NCBI GenBank assembly: GCA_903830915.1
Contig: CAIKVR010000085.1
Span: 1 to 42,596, forward strand
DNA: 42,596 bases
Direction: 5' to 3'
DNA from: an uncultured Bacteroidales bacterium
GTDB lineage: Bacteria > Bacteroidota > Bacteroidia > Bacteroidales > Paludibacteraceae
Each line of letters begins with the position of its first letter. The stretch's first letter is position 1. Both the position numbers and the translations under genes were made by a program. Below are positions 6,563 through 16,789 of this stretch, piece by piece. The notes beneath the pieces are model-generated. The model was not told the origin of the DNA and searched no databases. It saw nothing but the letters and a program-made list of their open reading frames with translations.

Positions 6563-9500
6563 ATGAAAAACAAACTTCAGGAAAAATTTGATTACAAGAG
6601 AATCATTCGTTTTATGCTGGTTTTATTGATTTTTTTTACAATTATTAAACCAGCTAATGCCCAATCAACTTCGGTACAAGTAAAGAAAGACATTAAGGTT
6701 TCTAATATAACTGTATTGCAATTAGTGGATAAGCTTGGGGCAGATTTTAAATACTCTTTTTTCATTGTAGATGAGTTAATTGGTAAATCAATTATTTCAG
6801 TTGATCTTAAAAATGCCACCATAAATGAAATTCTTGAAAGCGCATTTCAAGGGAAAGACATAGTTTTTGTTGTTAAGAATAAGAATATCACGATTTCAAC
6901 AAAAAAAATAAAAAACGCCGAACCACAAATAACTACTAAAACCAAAATAGTTTCGGGTGTGGTTCTCGACGAAAATGGACAACCTGTTATTGGTGCAAGT
7001 GTAATCATCCCCGGAACAAATATTGGCATTGCAACAGATATAAACGGACGCTTTACACTGGAAGCGCCATCGAATGCCAAATTACGCATCAGTTATATTG
7101 GTTATGAAGCTAAAGAAGAAGAGATAAAAGCTAGTTCGGAAATGAAAATTTCGTTGGAACAAACACCCAAAGTGTTGGCTGAAATGGTTGTTACTGCACA
7201 GGCACTTGGGCAGAAAAATGCTATACTTAAACAAATAAGTTCAAACACTCTTAAAAATGTAATTTCGGCTGAGAAATTGCAACAAAACCCCGATGCCAAT
7301 ACCATTGAAGCAATCGGTCGCCTTCCAGGTATATCAGTAAACCGCTCGGGTGGCGAAGGAGCGGGGTTTTTACTACGTGGACTCGATCAATCTTATACAA
7401 AAATTTTGATAAATGGCGAACCTTTAGCTGTAGGATTAAATGCAATTTCGACCTATGCCTTGCAGGGAGTAGATGTGTATAAAACGCTTACAGCCAATCA
7501 AGAAGGAAATGCAGTAGCGGGTTCGGTTGATTTGACACTTAGGGAAACTCCAAAAGGTTTACATTATTCGGTAATGGCACAGTCGGGTTATAATGCCTTG
7601 AATCAGGATTTTGGAAATTATAATTTTGTTGGGCTTATCAGTAATCGTTTTTTTAACGACAAATTAGGTGTTTTTTTATCGGTAAATGCCGACAGGACAA
7701 ATCGCAGTACAAATTTAATGAGTGTTGGCTACAACACAAACTATACAACCAATCTGAATGACCCATTTTACATTAGCAGCATTAACTTTAATTTGAATAA
7801 ACGTATAAATTACAAACAATCGGCAGTGTTGACATTGGATTACATTGCCAGTAAATCGACAACACTAAATTTTCAATCGTTTCTTTCAGTAAGTAATTTT
7901 TACTCTTCGAGTCAATCAAAAAACTTTAATCCCGAGGGGAATACAGCCACTGTACCTATTAGAGTGAGCATGTCAGAAATTCCAGAATACCGAAATTATG
8001 GTATTACCAATAATTTTAGTGGGCGTACAAAATTGAAATTTTTAAATACAGTTTTAAACTATGGATTGAGTAATACCTACAATAAAACCCAGACGCCTGG
8101 TAGTCGTACATGGAGCTACACTTCCGAAACAAGAGCTGACGGATTGCATCGGGATAGTTTAAAGGTGTTCACGCCAGCACAGGTTGCTAATAGTTTTGAT
8201 CAGATTCTTACAAATCTGACAGGAACAAAACTTGAAAGTATGTCGTACGATCAAACACAGGCAAACAACTCAAGTATTTCGCCCCGTATCGATATTGAAA
8301 TCCCTTTCCATTCAAAAAATGGAGTTATACAAGGCAAAATTCAATTTGGGGCAAAATACCGATTGTCACATAATAATATGGACAGAACAGTAGGGGTAGG
8401 ATATGCGGGAAACAACGCTATTTTTAATGATTTTATAAAAAACAAGTTCAATTGGCCAACAGGCATTGTTGAATTGCAGGTTGATGGTCAGGAAAATAAT
8501 TTTATGGCAGGCAATTATTTGTTTGGCGACCGTTATTCATTTACTCGAAATAATCAGGTGTTTGATGCTTGGCAACAAAACGGAAAAGAAAAATATCTTG
8601 CCGGCTCTACTGGTGGTTTGGGCGATGACCCCAAATATTCAGGCTTTGTGTACGACTTGAATTCGTCGGCAATGAACGATTTGAACATTACTACAAAATA
8701 TAGTGCTGCTTACATAATGCCCGAAATAAATATTGGGAAATGGTTTATGGTAATGCCTGGTGTTCGCATTGAGACTGAAAGGGCTGAAATGCGAGCAAGA
8801 AAAGGTAATGAGGTAACCCGTGCTTATTCTGTTTTCGAAAATATAAATTCTGCTTTTGGACTGAAAGATACAGTAGCCATTCGCGAAGATAAGTTTATAT
8901 TACCGATGTTTCATTTTCGGTTTAAACCCGTAAAGTGGTTTTATACCCATTTTTCGTATACCCATTCTATCAGAAGACCGAGTGCTGGTGTATCGCCTTT
9001 TGAATACTATAATGCACAAGATGCATCAAACTTTTCCTATACTTCAGGAAATCCAAATCTTAAAACCGAATTGTGGAAAAGTTACGATTTGCAGCTGACT
9101 TTTCATACTAAAAAACTAGGTCTATTCTCGGTTACAGGATTTAATAAAACCGTGCAAGATAAGTTGTGGTCGCGGGCATACAAGCGAATTCCCGGAGAAC
9201 CTATTCCAAATCCCGTATTTAAGGACAATGATTTGGTAAATATGACAGTTTACGAAAACCATCCGTATTCCATTCTTTTACAAGGAGTCGAAGCAGAATG
9301 GCAAACATCTTTTGGTTATTTGCCAAAACCATTCTCATATTTAACAATGAGTGTAAATTATACATACACCCATGGTAATTCGCCCAATCCATATACAAGG
9401 CTCTATAAATACAAACCTGTTGGGTCGCGATATGAGCTAACTGGCAGAAAAGATTCAGTGGTAATAGAGCCAATGACCGGCATACCTACGCATGTAGCAA

Positions 9501-9808
9501 ATATAACATTAGGAGTTGAAATTAAGAGTTTTAAAAGTTACTTATCCTACCAATATTCGTCACAAAAAATTCAACAAACACATCCTAATGATTTGCGGCT
9601 TTATATAGTTACTGAACCCTATAGCCGATTGGATTTTAATGCATCGTATGGTTTTGATTTAAAAAATAAAAGTGTGATTGAAATAATGGTTAAAGCTGCA
9701 AACCTAACAAACAGTGAAGACAGAATAAGATATAGGGATGAACAGCGACCAATTTCGATAGAGCAATATGGCATTACAGCCGATTTAGGAATACGATATA
9801 AATTTTGA
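6563..9808 (+). CDS. TonB-dependent outer-membrane receptor with STN signalling domain
   Basis: This 1081-aa receptor probably imports a ligand across the outer membrane with TonB energy and signals through FecR. In order: a signal peptide ending near AQ at 33-34; an STN domain at about 45-112 (ISVDLKNATINEILESAFQG); a carboxypeptidase-regulatory-like domain at about 128-205 (VSGVVLDENGQPVIGASVII); a plug domain (TIEAIGRLPGISVNRSGG, GFLLRGLD); and a long beta-barrel ending in ADLGIRYKF with a terminal Phe. It lacks the usual SusC signature between the regulatory domain and plug, and no SusD gene follows, so it is better called a general TonB receptor than SusC. The downstream enzymes suggest a glycan ligand, but this is inferred. 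Confidence 0.9.
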   Translation: MKNKLQEKFDYKRIIRFMLVLLIFFTIIKPANAQSTSVQVKKDIKVSNITVLQLVDKLGADFKYSFFIVDELIGKSIISVDLKNATINEILESAFQGKDIVFVVKNKNITISTKKIKNAEPQITTKTKIVSGVVLDENGQPVIGASVIIPGTNIGIATDINGRFTLEAPSNAKLRISYIGYEAKEEEIKASSEMKISLEQTPKVLAEMVVTAQALGQKNAILKQISSNTLKNVISAEKLQQNPDANTIEAIGRLPGISVNRSGGEGAGFLLRGLDQSYTKILINGEPLAVGLNAISTYALQGVDVYKTLTANQEGNAVAGSVDLTLRETPKGLHYSVMAQSGYNALNQDFGNYNFVGLISNRFFNDKLGVFLSVNADRTNRSTNLMSVGYNTNYTTNLNDPFYISSINFNLNKRINYKQSAVLTLDYIASKSTTLNFQSFLSVSNFYSSSQSKNFNPEGNTATVPIRVSMSEIPEYRNYGITNNFSGRTKLKFLNTVLNYGLSNTYNKTQTPGSRTWSYTSETRADGLHRDSLKVFTPAQVANSFDQILTNLTGTKLESMSYDQTQANNSSISPRIDIEIPFHSKNGVIQGKIQFGAKYRLSHNNMDRTVGVGYAGNNAIFNDFIKNKFNWPTGIVELQVDGQENNFMAGNYLFGDRYSFTRNNQVFDAWQQNGKEKYLAGSTGGLGDDPKYSGFVYDLNSSAMNDLNITTKYSAAYIMPEINIGKWFMVMPGVRIETERAEMRARKGNEVTRAYSVFENINSAFGLKDTVAIREDKFILPMFHFRFKPVKWFYTHFSYTHSIRRPSAGVSPFEYYNAQDASNFSYTSGNPNLKTELWKSYDLQLTFHTKKLGLFSVTGFNKTVQDKLWSRAYKRIPGEPIPNPVFKDNDLVNMTVYENHPYSILLQGVEAEWQTSFGYLPKPFSYLTMSVNYTYTHGNSPNPYTRLYKYKPVGSRYELTGRKDSVVIEPMTGIPTHVANITLGVEIKSFKSYLSYQYSSQKIQQTHPNDLRLYIVTEPYSRLDFNASYGFDLKNKSVIEIMVKAANLTNSEDRIRYRDEQRPISIEQYGITADLGIRYKF

Positions 9809-9863
9809 TAACGATATAAACTTTCGATATATTTTAGTATAAATCATAAAAAAAAAGAACACC

Positions 9864-11654
9864 ATGAAAAAAATTCACTATTTATTGATTGTCTGTGTTT
9901 TAGCTGGTACGTTTGCCTTACATGCTAAAGAAATTTTAGATGTGGCTCCCGGAGTTGGAACGCTGAATGCTGCAATTAAACAGTACAAAGGAGACAAAAT
10001 TTATCGTTTAAAAGATGGTTACAATGGCTATTATGTATTGGACGAAATTATCAACAACACAGGATTTGATCTTACCATTATTGGTGGAGGAACACCTGAT
10101 GTCGGCGATCCGAAACCGACAATGCCAGCCACTTTACAAACAAGCGGAACTGGTGGAACACCTTTCAATTATATGTTTAATGTTTTTGCAAACATTACTC
10201 TTAGAGGTATTTATTTTGCCAATGCTACTGCCGATGGTGTATTTAATGCTCAGTTTTTTATGGGCGTTTCAGGCAACGATGTGCGGGTTGTAATTGATAA
10301 ATGCGTGTTAGACCCAGCCGGAAGTCCAATTTATTGTAGTGGTGGAAGCCCGAAAATTTATCTTACAAATAATTTATTTAATCGACTCACAGTTCAGACT
10401 ACCAGTGTGAATGGTCCGGTAAACTTTTACTTCCCAAACGATCAAATCGGAGTAGATACACTGTATATAGAAAACAATACTTTTGTTGGTTTAAGTACAG
10501 CTGTTTTTTCTGATAATAATGCTCCTGTAAAGAGTGGATTTACGTGGATAAACCACAATACATTTATTCACCATAAATGTCAAATCGACTGGATGTCCAA
10601 TCAAGAAAAGTTTTACTTTACAAATAATTTATTATACGACTGCCACGTAATCCCTTACGAAAAAGCATGGGTAGGTGGTTGGGATAATTATCCGACAGGT
10701 GGTGTGTCTGAACTATTGTGGTCGGCGCCCGATGCCAAAGTGAAAGCCAACGGAGTTGAAATTGACTGGGGGTATGCTAAAATGACTAGTTTTGTAGCTA
10801 ATAATATTGAGTTTAAAAATCCGAAGTTTTACACAAATTTAGCTGATTTAAAAGCTTGGGCAACGACTAAAGGTGCCGCATGTACCATGTATTTTCAACC
10901 CTTGGTTTGGACTGCCGATGTGCCTTGTCAGAATAGAGGTATAGATATAACCACCGCATTAGCAAACAATCCTCAATCGGCAATTTACAACAGCACACAA
11001 TTCCCAACATGGAAAGCTGCTAATAATAAGTACGATATAGACCCAACATTTACTGATGTGCGTATTAAGCAAAAATCGGATATACTCGCTCAATGGGCAT
11101 TGCCAGCTATCAAAAAAGACTATTTCGGAAGTTATTATACAGCCACCGACCACACAAGTCTTGACTGGTATTGGGAACCAGATGGAAAATTAGGTCAGAA
11201 TGATACATGGCCACTATTTGATGGTTCGTATTCTAACGCAACAGCTCAAACTGCAGGTTTAGATGGATTACCCATTGGTGATTTAAATTGGTTTGCAGCA
11301 AAAAAAGCTATTTGGCAAAATAATAAAGTTGCAATCGACGCACATATACTGGCTTTGAATACAGAAAAAATGAATCTTACTGCCATAAATAATGTCAGTG
11401 CTGATAGGGTAAAACTAATTGATAATTATCCAAATCCGTGCAAAGAAGTAGTTAATTTCAGAATTTCGAAAAATCAAACTTCTGAAACAAGAATAGCAAT
11501 ATTTAACACCTTGGGGCAAACAGTTGAACTCCTTAATATTGGAAGGGGAATAACTGAGTATGCATGGAATGTAACAAAAATGAAATCAGGTACTTATTTT
11601 TACGAAACAACTATCAATGGCATCAAGCAAAATGGTGTTTTATTGAAAAAATAA
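9864..11654 (+). CDS. Secreted beta-helix protein with T9SS sorting domain (polysaccharide lyase-like fold)
   Basis: This 596-aa exported protein has a signal peptide (MKKIHYLLIVCVLAGTFALH, cut near residue 21). The body carries short repeats typical of a right-handed parallel beta-helix: ITLRGIYFANATADG, KIYLTNNLFNRL, TLYIENNTFVGL, FTWINHNTFIHH and FYFTNNLLYDC. That fold is common in pectate/alginate/chondroitin lyases and in glycan-binding proteins. No family-specific catalytic triad can be pinned down by eye, so a lyase activity is possible but not shown. The last ~75 residues (LIDNYPNPCKEVVNFRI to the end) are a T9SS type-A sorting domain, which predicts export and attachment to the cell surface. 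It starts the same-strand saccharolytic gene run, 55 bp after the receptor. Confidence 0.75.
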   Translation: MKKIHYLLIVCVLAGTFALHAKEILDVAPGVGTLNAAIKQYKGDKIYRLKDGYNGYYVLDEIINNTGFDLTIIGGGTPDVGDPKPTMPATLQTSGTGGTPFNYMFNVFANITLRGIYFANATADGVFNAQFFMGVSGNDVRVVIDKCVLDPAGSPIYCSGGSPKIYLTNNLFNRLTVQTTSVNGPVNFYFPNDQIGVDTLYIENNTFVGLSTAVFSDNNAPVKSGFTWINHNTFIHHKCQIDWMSNQEKFYFTNNLLYDCHVIPYEKAWVGGWDNYPTGGVSELLWSAPDAKVKANGVEIDWGYAKMTSFVANNIEFKNPKFYTNLADLKAWATTKGAACTMYFQPLVWTADVPCQNRGIDITTALANNPQSAIYNSTQFPTWKAANNKYDIDPTFTDVRIKQKSDILAQWALPAIKKDYFGSYYTATDHTSLDWYWEPDGKLGQNDTWPLFDGSYSNATAQTAGLDGLPIGDLNWFAAKKAIWQNNKVAIDAHILALNTEKMNLTAINNVSADRVKLIDNYPNPCKEVVNFRISKNQTSETRIAIFNTLGQTVELLNIGRGITEYAWNVTKMKSGTYFYETTINGIKQNGVLLKK

Positions 11655-11749
11655 AAATATAATTCTCTTTCATTGTTTCTAAAAAAGAGACGATGGAAGA
11701 AATTTAAAACCAAAGCAATTATTTATTAATCTTTTAAAAAATTACTATT

Positions 11750-12514
11750 ATGAAATTCAAATTATTACTTTTAGCATGTTGTGTGTTCTCAATTGCAAAT
11801 GCACAAATTACTTGGAATTTTGATTCAGGAATTGACGGTTGGGGTTCGTATGGTGGCGATGTTGCCTTAGTGAACGATGGTGCAGGTAACTTGGCACTCA
11901 GTTATTCAACCCCAAGTGGAGCGCTTGACTATCCAACTATTTATAACGATAGTCCTTTAAATGTGGCTAATGTAAATTATTTTTATATGAAATTTACGGC
12001 AACAAACTGTCCAAAAACATCTGTTTTGGTAAATATCTTCTTTGAAATGGGTGGTCAAAATTACTATGCTAATCAAACCATGAATTTGGCAGGTGGCGAA
12101 TTTTCGTTTAATATTCGGACCGAAGTGCAACATGCCTGGAGTCTTCTTCCTGGAACAGGGACAACATCGAGAATAAGAATCGAATTGCCTCATTCTTCAG
12201 AATTGGCAGGTTCTGATTGGGCTCCTGCAATTATAAAAATTGATAAAATAGCTTTCACAAATTCGCTTACTACAGAATTGGTTGAAAAGGCAGATTCGAA
12301 ATTAGTAATCTATCCGAACCCAACATTCGAATCATTCCAAATTAAGGGTGAAAAATTCGATAACCTTACAATTTACAATGCAACCGGAAAACTTATTAAA
12401 TCGGTAAATGAAAATGTAAGCTCTGTCTCTGTAGCCGACTTTCCCAAAGGTCTGTATTTTGTAAAAATTCATTCGAATGGAATTGCAAAAGTTAAAAAAC
12501 TGATTGTAGAGTAA
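11750..12514 (+). CDS. Small T9SS-exported protein made of one carbohydrate-binding-like module
   Basis: This 254-aa protein has a signal peptide (residues 1-18, cut after NA), one beta-sandwich-like module (about 19-175), and a T9SS sorting domain (LVIYPNPTFESFQIKGEKFD onward). The module begins ITWNFDSGIDGWGSYGG and ends IRIELPHSSELAG...IIKIDKIAF. It is closely similar to the second module of the 23726-26284 product and more distantly to modules of the 12614-16738 product. No catalytic residues can be recognised, and the pattern of aromatic residues suggests ligand binding. It probably displays a glycan-binding module on the cell surface. The family is not one I can name. Confidence 0.7.
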   Translation: MKFKLLLLACCVFSIANAQITWNFDSGIDGWGSYGGDVALVNDGAGNLALSYSTPSGALDYPTIYNDSPLNVANVNYFYMKFTATNCPKTSVLVNIFFEMGGQNYYANQTMNLAGGEFSFNIRTEVQHAWSLLPGTGTTSRIRIELPHSSELAGSDWAPAIIKIDKIAFTNSLTTELVEKADSKLVIYPNPTFESFQIKGEKFDNLTIYNATGKLIKSVNENVSSVSVADFPKGLYFVKIHSNGIAKVKKLIVE

Positions 12515-12548
12515 AATACACTAAAAGCATAAACTATTTATTTCACCA

Positions 12549-12585
12549 CACTGCAATTTGTCTGTTATTGAGGCAAATTACAGTG
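12549..12585 (+). terminator. Hairpin in the spacer before the large glycosidase gene
   Basis: cactgcaatttg (12549-12560) pairs with caaattacagtg (12574-12585): 12 positions with one G-T pair and a 13-nt loop. There is no following T-run, so it may be a processing or stability element rather than a terminator. Confidence 0.4.
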
Positions 12586-12613
12586 CTGGTATAACTTCAC
12601 ACACCCACATATC

Positions 12614-15600
12614 ATGCTAAAATACATGTTGTTACTGTTTTTATTCTGTCTTATTTCGTTATGTTCTATTGCGCAAACGTCATGGAATTTTGATACAAAC
12701 CTGCAAGGCTGGCACGATTTAGGTGATGGACGTGACGTAACAGCAAGTTGGGAAAATGGGAATTTAAAAATGGCTTATTCGGAGCGTTCGCCAGGTAATG
12801 GTCCACAGTTGTGGTTTCCTGCAGTACAGGTTGATAATCTGAATTTTAGTGCTGCTTCCTATCCCTATCTTGAAATTTACTATCAGGCAAACTGGCCAAC
12901 GGTTTTAAACGGAAAAGTGCTGATGACACTTACAAAAACAGATAATACGGTTGTTCACTCATTTTTTGATTTTGACCCTACTGAAAACTTTGTATCGGTG
13001 GATATTGCTGCCAATGTGCGGACTGACTGGAACGGAAAGGCTTATGATGGACAAATAAAATCTATACAATTGGAACTTCCGCACAATTCAAGTACCATTG
13101 CTAATCCGGCTACTAATTGGTTTGGGCTTAATACGCTGATTGACAAGATAAGTTTAACTGCAACCCAAACACCTAAGCCCGACAACAGAAAGATAGTTAA
13201 ATGGTCGTTTGAAACCAATTTTGCGGATGATGCTGCTCAGTTTGTTTGTGCTACTTCGGGGACTCCTGCTATAAATACCAGCAATTTTAAAAAAGGAAAA
13301 GCTGCTTTGTATTTAGATGGTGATAGTTATCTTACAATACCCACTAATTCACTTTTCACTTCGAAAGAACAAACCATATCATTTTGGATTAAAACAATTG
13401 GAAGTGCTCAGAAATACAGTTCGACACCGGCAAACTTGTTCTCGTATAACAATGGAAACTACGATTTAGCCATTAATGGCGGGAAACTTATATTTCAGAA
13501 AACTTCACGTCTTTGGGATAATCTAACCACATGGAATAGTGGCGATTGGCAGCATGTGGCAATTGTAAACGAAAGGAATGTAATGACTTGTTACCTCAAC
13601 GGAAAAAAATCGGTTGAGTTGTTGAATGTCTCGATGACAAACAGAACTGGTAATATTGTCATTGGGAATGGCGGATTAATAGCCTATATTGACGATTTCT
13701 CGGTATATAATTATGCGCTCACTTCTACTGAAATTGCTGCTCAAGGGTCGATTCCTTTAAATACAATCAGTGCATGGAATTTTGATAATAATCTTGAAGG
13801 TTGGCATGAAATTCAGGATGGAGTTGACCGGGATGTTACATTGATTTGGGAAGCCGGTGATATGAAACTGACTTATTCGAATAAAGCCCTGACAAACGGA
13901 CCTCAATTGTGGTTTCCTCAGGTGGAAATTGATACCAAGTTTGATGCTGCTCTTTATCCTTACTGCGATATTTATTATCAAACTGCAGGTTGGCCTTTAT
14001 CTACAAAAGTAAAAGCTGTTCTTGAAATGACCAAAGCAGATGGAACAGTTGTGTATTCAAATTTTGATGTTAATCCAACCCAGAATTTTGTTCGGGTTGA
14101 TTTTTCAAACAGCATTCAAAGTAATGGCTCAGCTTATTCGGGTGAGATAATTAAAGTGCGATTAGAGTTACCTCAAAATACTTCAGCAACACCTGCTGAA
14201 AGTTGGTTTGGTGCATCTACAAAAATTACAAAAATTGAATTTAAAGATATACAACCAACCGTAGATGTAGCATGGAATGCAATGCTCGAAAAAAGTGCAT
14301 TCATAAAATCAGGATTGACAAAATTGAACCGTGATGATTTTCAATATCAGCCCATTGGTTTAGGTGGAACAACCATGCGTGTCGACCCCTGGGGTTTTGG
14401 TTTTACAAAAGCACCTATGGCAAATCCGGGTACGTGGCATCCGCACGAACCATACCTTGGTTATCAGTATTGGTGGGATAATGCTGGTCATAGGTTTAAT
14501 CCATTTCTGCTGAAAGCTGGTTATGGAGCAACACTTAATCCCGGAACAATTACTGCTTTTAATCAAAAATTAGATATTCGTACAGGTGAACTCAGCATTG
14601 ATTTAGGGCTTACGGTTGATGGAACAACATTCACTTCCAAACGAACGGTATTTGTTACCCCCGAAGGTATTTTAGTAATCAGAGTTCAGGATACGGGAGC
14701 TCCATTGCCATTGCAAGTTAATTTAGCAGTAGAGCAGGATGTTCGAATATATAATAATGGTGGCATTTATAATGTAGCGCACGATCCATTTACCGGTTCA
14801 GCAGCAGCACGCGAACAAAATAACACAAAAGGAACTGTGGTTACTGCAACCCGACCAAATACAAGTACAGCTTCGTTGGCAGTTGCAGTAGAAAGTGCTT
14901 CGAATGTTACAATAAGTACAGATAATCAAATTGTTAGTACAGTAGAGCCAAACGGTATTGTAACTTACTATATTGCACCGGCTTCTTCATTTAACCCACT
15001 TACTCCAACTGTTACTTGGGATCATGCATGGAATGCAGCTTATACTGCAAAACAAAAGGGATATGAAACGCTACGGCAGGAAACTGCTGCATGGTGGACG
15101 AACTATTTCAATCGTTCAAAAATATCGGTACCCGACGAAACAGTTCAGAAATTGTATGTACAATCACTTTATTATCATGGTATTTATTTTGGAAATACTA
15201 AAATTCCACCCGGATGTAATTCTACCGATATTGAAAGTTTTGGTGGAGCGGTTTGTCCCGAATATGATTTGGTTCTTAGTCAGTTAGCATTGCTTTATAC
15301 CGGACATATAAACGAATCCAAAAACATTGCAGACTGGACATACAATGTACTCCCAAAAGCAAAATCGAATGCAGTAAACGGAATTACGCACCATAATGTA
15401 ACCCGAAAATACAGCAGCGGTGCCATTTACACTACCTTAATGGGTTATGATGGAGCACTTGGCGTTCAACCTACTGTTAATGAGGGAAATAATCTGAATG
15501 AAAATTACCCGGGTGCAAATGCCTCACTAATGGCACTTTCGTATCTCGATTATAGCAACGATGATACTTTTAAGGATAAAGCATTTGATATTCTGAAATC

Positions 15601-16738
15601 AACAACCTATGTGTCGTTACAGGATTTGACATACAATGGAAAAACCTATCAATGCAAAAACATGCCTAACACAGTTCAACAGTCAGCAATACGTTATGGA
15701 TATAACGAATGTGTAAAACGTGGTGTTGCTGATGCAGCATGGAGCATTTATGACGGAAAAATTCTTATTCCTCAATCGACATTATTTGGCGATACACTTA
15801 TTGCTGGTGGTGCGGGAGCTTCCAGTCAGGAAGGTGTTGGCGATGCTACCTGGTTGACTCATGTTTGGTTTCATGGAGTAGTGGATAAACATGACACCAA
15901 GGTATTGCCAAGTTATATCAACTCTGCAAAAACTACTACCGGCGATTATGTCTTCAATAATGGTACTATGGGTGTTGTGGCTGCTAAACTCGGACTGGGA
16001 AATGATGCTTTATCGTGGTTGCAAAGATACCAACGTACCGATATTTTGTATGATGAAACCTGTTTTACAGAATCGAAAGGGCAGCTGTTTTTGACTCCCG
16101 AAATCGGGGCGCATGGAACCTATATCTGCAACCTGACACAAATGTTGCTTGACCCTGATACTGATCAGAAATTAGATGTTTTCCCGGCAATACCTGACAG
16201 TTGGGAATATCGTCAGATAGGATTCGACAGCTTAATGGCAAAAGGTGGCCTGAAAATTACCGCCACCCGTGATATTCAAAGCGTAAAAGTCGAACTAAAA
16301 AACTGCTCGAAACAGTTAGTAAGCAGAGAAGTAAGTATAAAGATTCCCCGAATGCTTGATGTGGATGGGTTATCATCATCGGATCTAAAAAACGGTTGTA
16401 TTGTAAATAGTGTTTCGCTTCAACCCAAAGAAACAAAGATACTTACATATAATTTCACGCCATCAAAAATTATATCTTCAATTCATACTATCACTACCGA
16501 TACTGATGCGCTGAAATATAAAATTTACCCAAATCCGAATTCAATCGGTTTGTTAAACGTGGCAAATGATGAAAATGTAGATGAAGTTCAAATTTATTCA
16601 TTAAAAGGAGAACTCTTAATGTCACGACATGGCAAAACAAATTCATATTCAATTAGTCAGTTAAACGCTGGAATTTATATTGTTTCCTTAAGGATTAACA
16701 AGAATCAAACAGTGAAACACATTCTGCTTGTAAAATAA
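12614..16738 (+). CDS. Large T9SS-exported six-hairpin glycosidase-like enzyme with binding modules
   Basis: This 1374-aa exported protein has a signal peptide (1-21) followed by module 1 (about 22-182, TSWNFDTNLQGWHDLG). A LamG/concanavalin-type domain follows (about 195-385: YLTIPTNSLF, ISFWIKTIGS, WQHVAIVNERNVMTCYLNGK), then module 2 (about 388-552, ISAWNFDNNLEGWHE). The catalytic-type region (about 560-1290) starts with a beta-sandwich, and continues with an (alpha/alpha)6 barrel (VCPEYDLVLSQLALLYTGHI, LNENYPGANASLMALSYLDY) and a C-terminal beta-sandwich. A T9SS domain ends it (YKIYPNPNS). The layout resembles GH65/GH95-type six-hairpin enzymes such as fucosidases, but the classic GH95 motifs are not evident, so the family is uncertain. 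It probably cleaves the locus polysaccharide at the surface. Confidence 0.75.
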   Translation: MLKYMLLLFLFCLISLCSIAQTSWNFDTNLQGWHDLGDGRDVTASWENGNLKMAYSERSPGNGPQLWFPAVQVDNLNFSAASYPYLEIYYQANWPTVLNGKVLMTLTKTDNTVVHSFFDFDPTENFVSVDIAANVRTDWNGKAYDGQIKSIQLELPHNSSTIANPATNWFGLNTLIDKISLTATQTPKPDNRKIVKWSFETNFADDAAQFVCATSGTPAINTSNFKKGKAALYLDGDSYLTIPTNSLFTSKEQTISFWIKTIGSAQKYSSTPANLFSYNNGNYDLAINGGKLIFQKTSRLWDNLTTWNSGDWQHVAIVNERNVMTCYLNGKKSVELLNVSMTNRTGNIVIGNGGLIAYIDDFSVYNYALTSTEIAAQGSIPLNTISAWNFDNNLEGWHEIQDGVDRDVTLIWEAGDMKLTYSNKALTNGPQLWFPQVEIDTKFDAALYPYCDIYYQTAGWPLSTKVKAVLEMTKADGTVVYSNFDVNPTQNFVRVDFSNSIQSNGSAYSGEIIKVRLELPQNTSATPAESWFGASTKITKIEFKDIQPTVDVAWNAMLEKSAFIKSGLTKLNRDDFQYQPIGLGGTTMRVDPWGFGFTKAPMANPGTWHPHEPYLGYQYWWDNAGHRFNPFLLKAGYGATLNPGTITAFNQKLDIRTGELSIDLGLTVDGTTFTSKRTVFVTPEGILVIRVQDTGAPLPLQVNLAVEQDVRIYNNGGIYNVAHDPFTGSAAAREQNNTKGTVVTATRPNTSTASLAVAVESASNVTISTDNQIVSTVEPNGIVTYYIAPASSFNPLTPTVTWDHAWNAAYTAKQKGYETLRQETAAWWTNYFNRSKISVPDETVQKLYVQSLYYHGIYFGNTKIPPGCNSTDIESFGGAVCPEYDLVLSQLALLYTGHINESKNIADWTYNVLPKAKSNAVNGITHHNVTRKYSSGAIYTTLMGYDGALGVQPTVNEGNNLNENYPGANASLMALSYLDYSNDDTFKDKAFDILKSTTYVSLQDLTYNGKTYQCKNMPNTVQQSAIRYGYNECVKRGVADAAWSIYDGKILIPQSTLFGDTLIAGGAGASSQEGVGDATWLTHVWFHGVVDKHDTKVLPSYINSAKTTTGDYVFNNGTMGVVAAKLGLGNDALSWLQRYQRTDILYDETCFTESKGQLFLTPEIGAHGTYICNLTQMLLDPDTDQKLDVFPAIPDSWEYRQIGFDSLMAKGGLKITATRDIQSVKVELKNCSKQLVSREVSIKIPRMLDVDGLSSSDLKNGCIVNSVSLQPKETKILTYNFTPSKIISSIHTITTDTDALKYKIYPNPNSIGLLNVANDENVDEVQIYSLKGELLMSRHGKTNSYSISQLNAGIYIVSLRINKNQTVKHILLVK

Positions 16739-16789
16739 AAAAATAAATTATTCATAAATATGGCTATTGCCAACAAAAGATTATTCGAA

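Noticed and set aside
6563-9808. SusC/RagA-type transporter
   Set aside because: No SusD gene follows and the usual SusC signature after the regulatory domain is absent; it is kept as a general TonB receptor with a signalling domain.
12614-16738. Firm call of GH95 alpha-fucosidase
   Set aside because: The (alpha/alpha)6 layout fits, but the characteristic GH95 catalytic motifs are not seen; only a general six-hairpin glycosidase label is justified.
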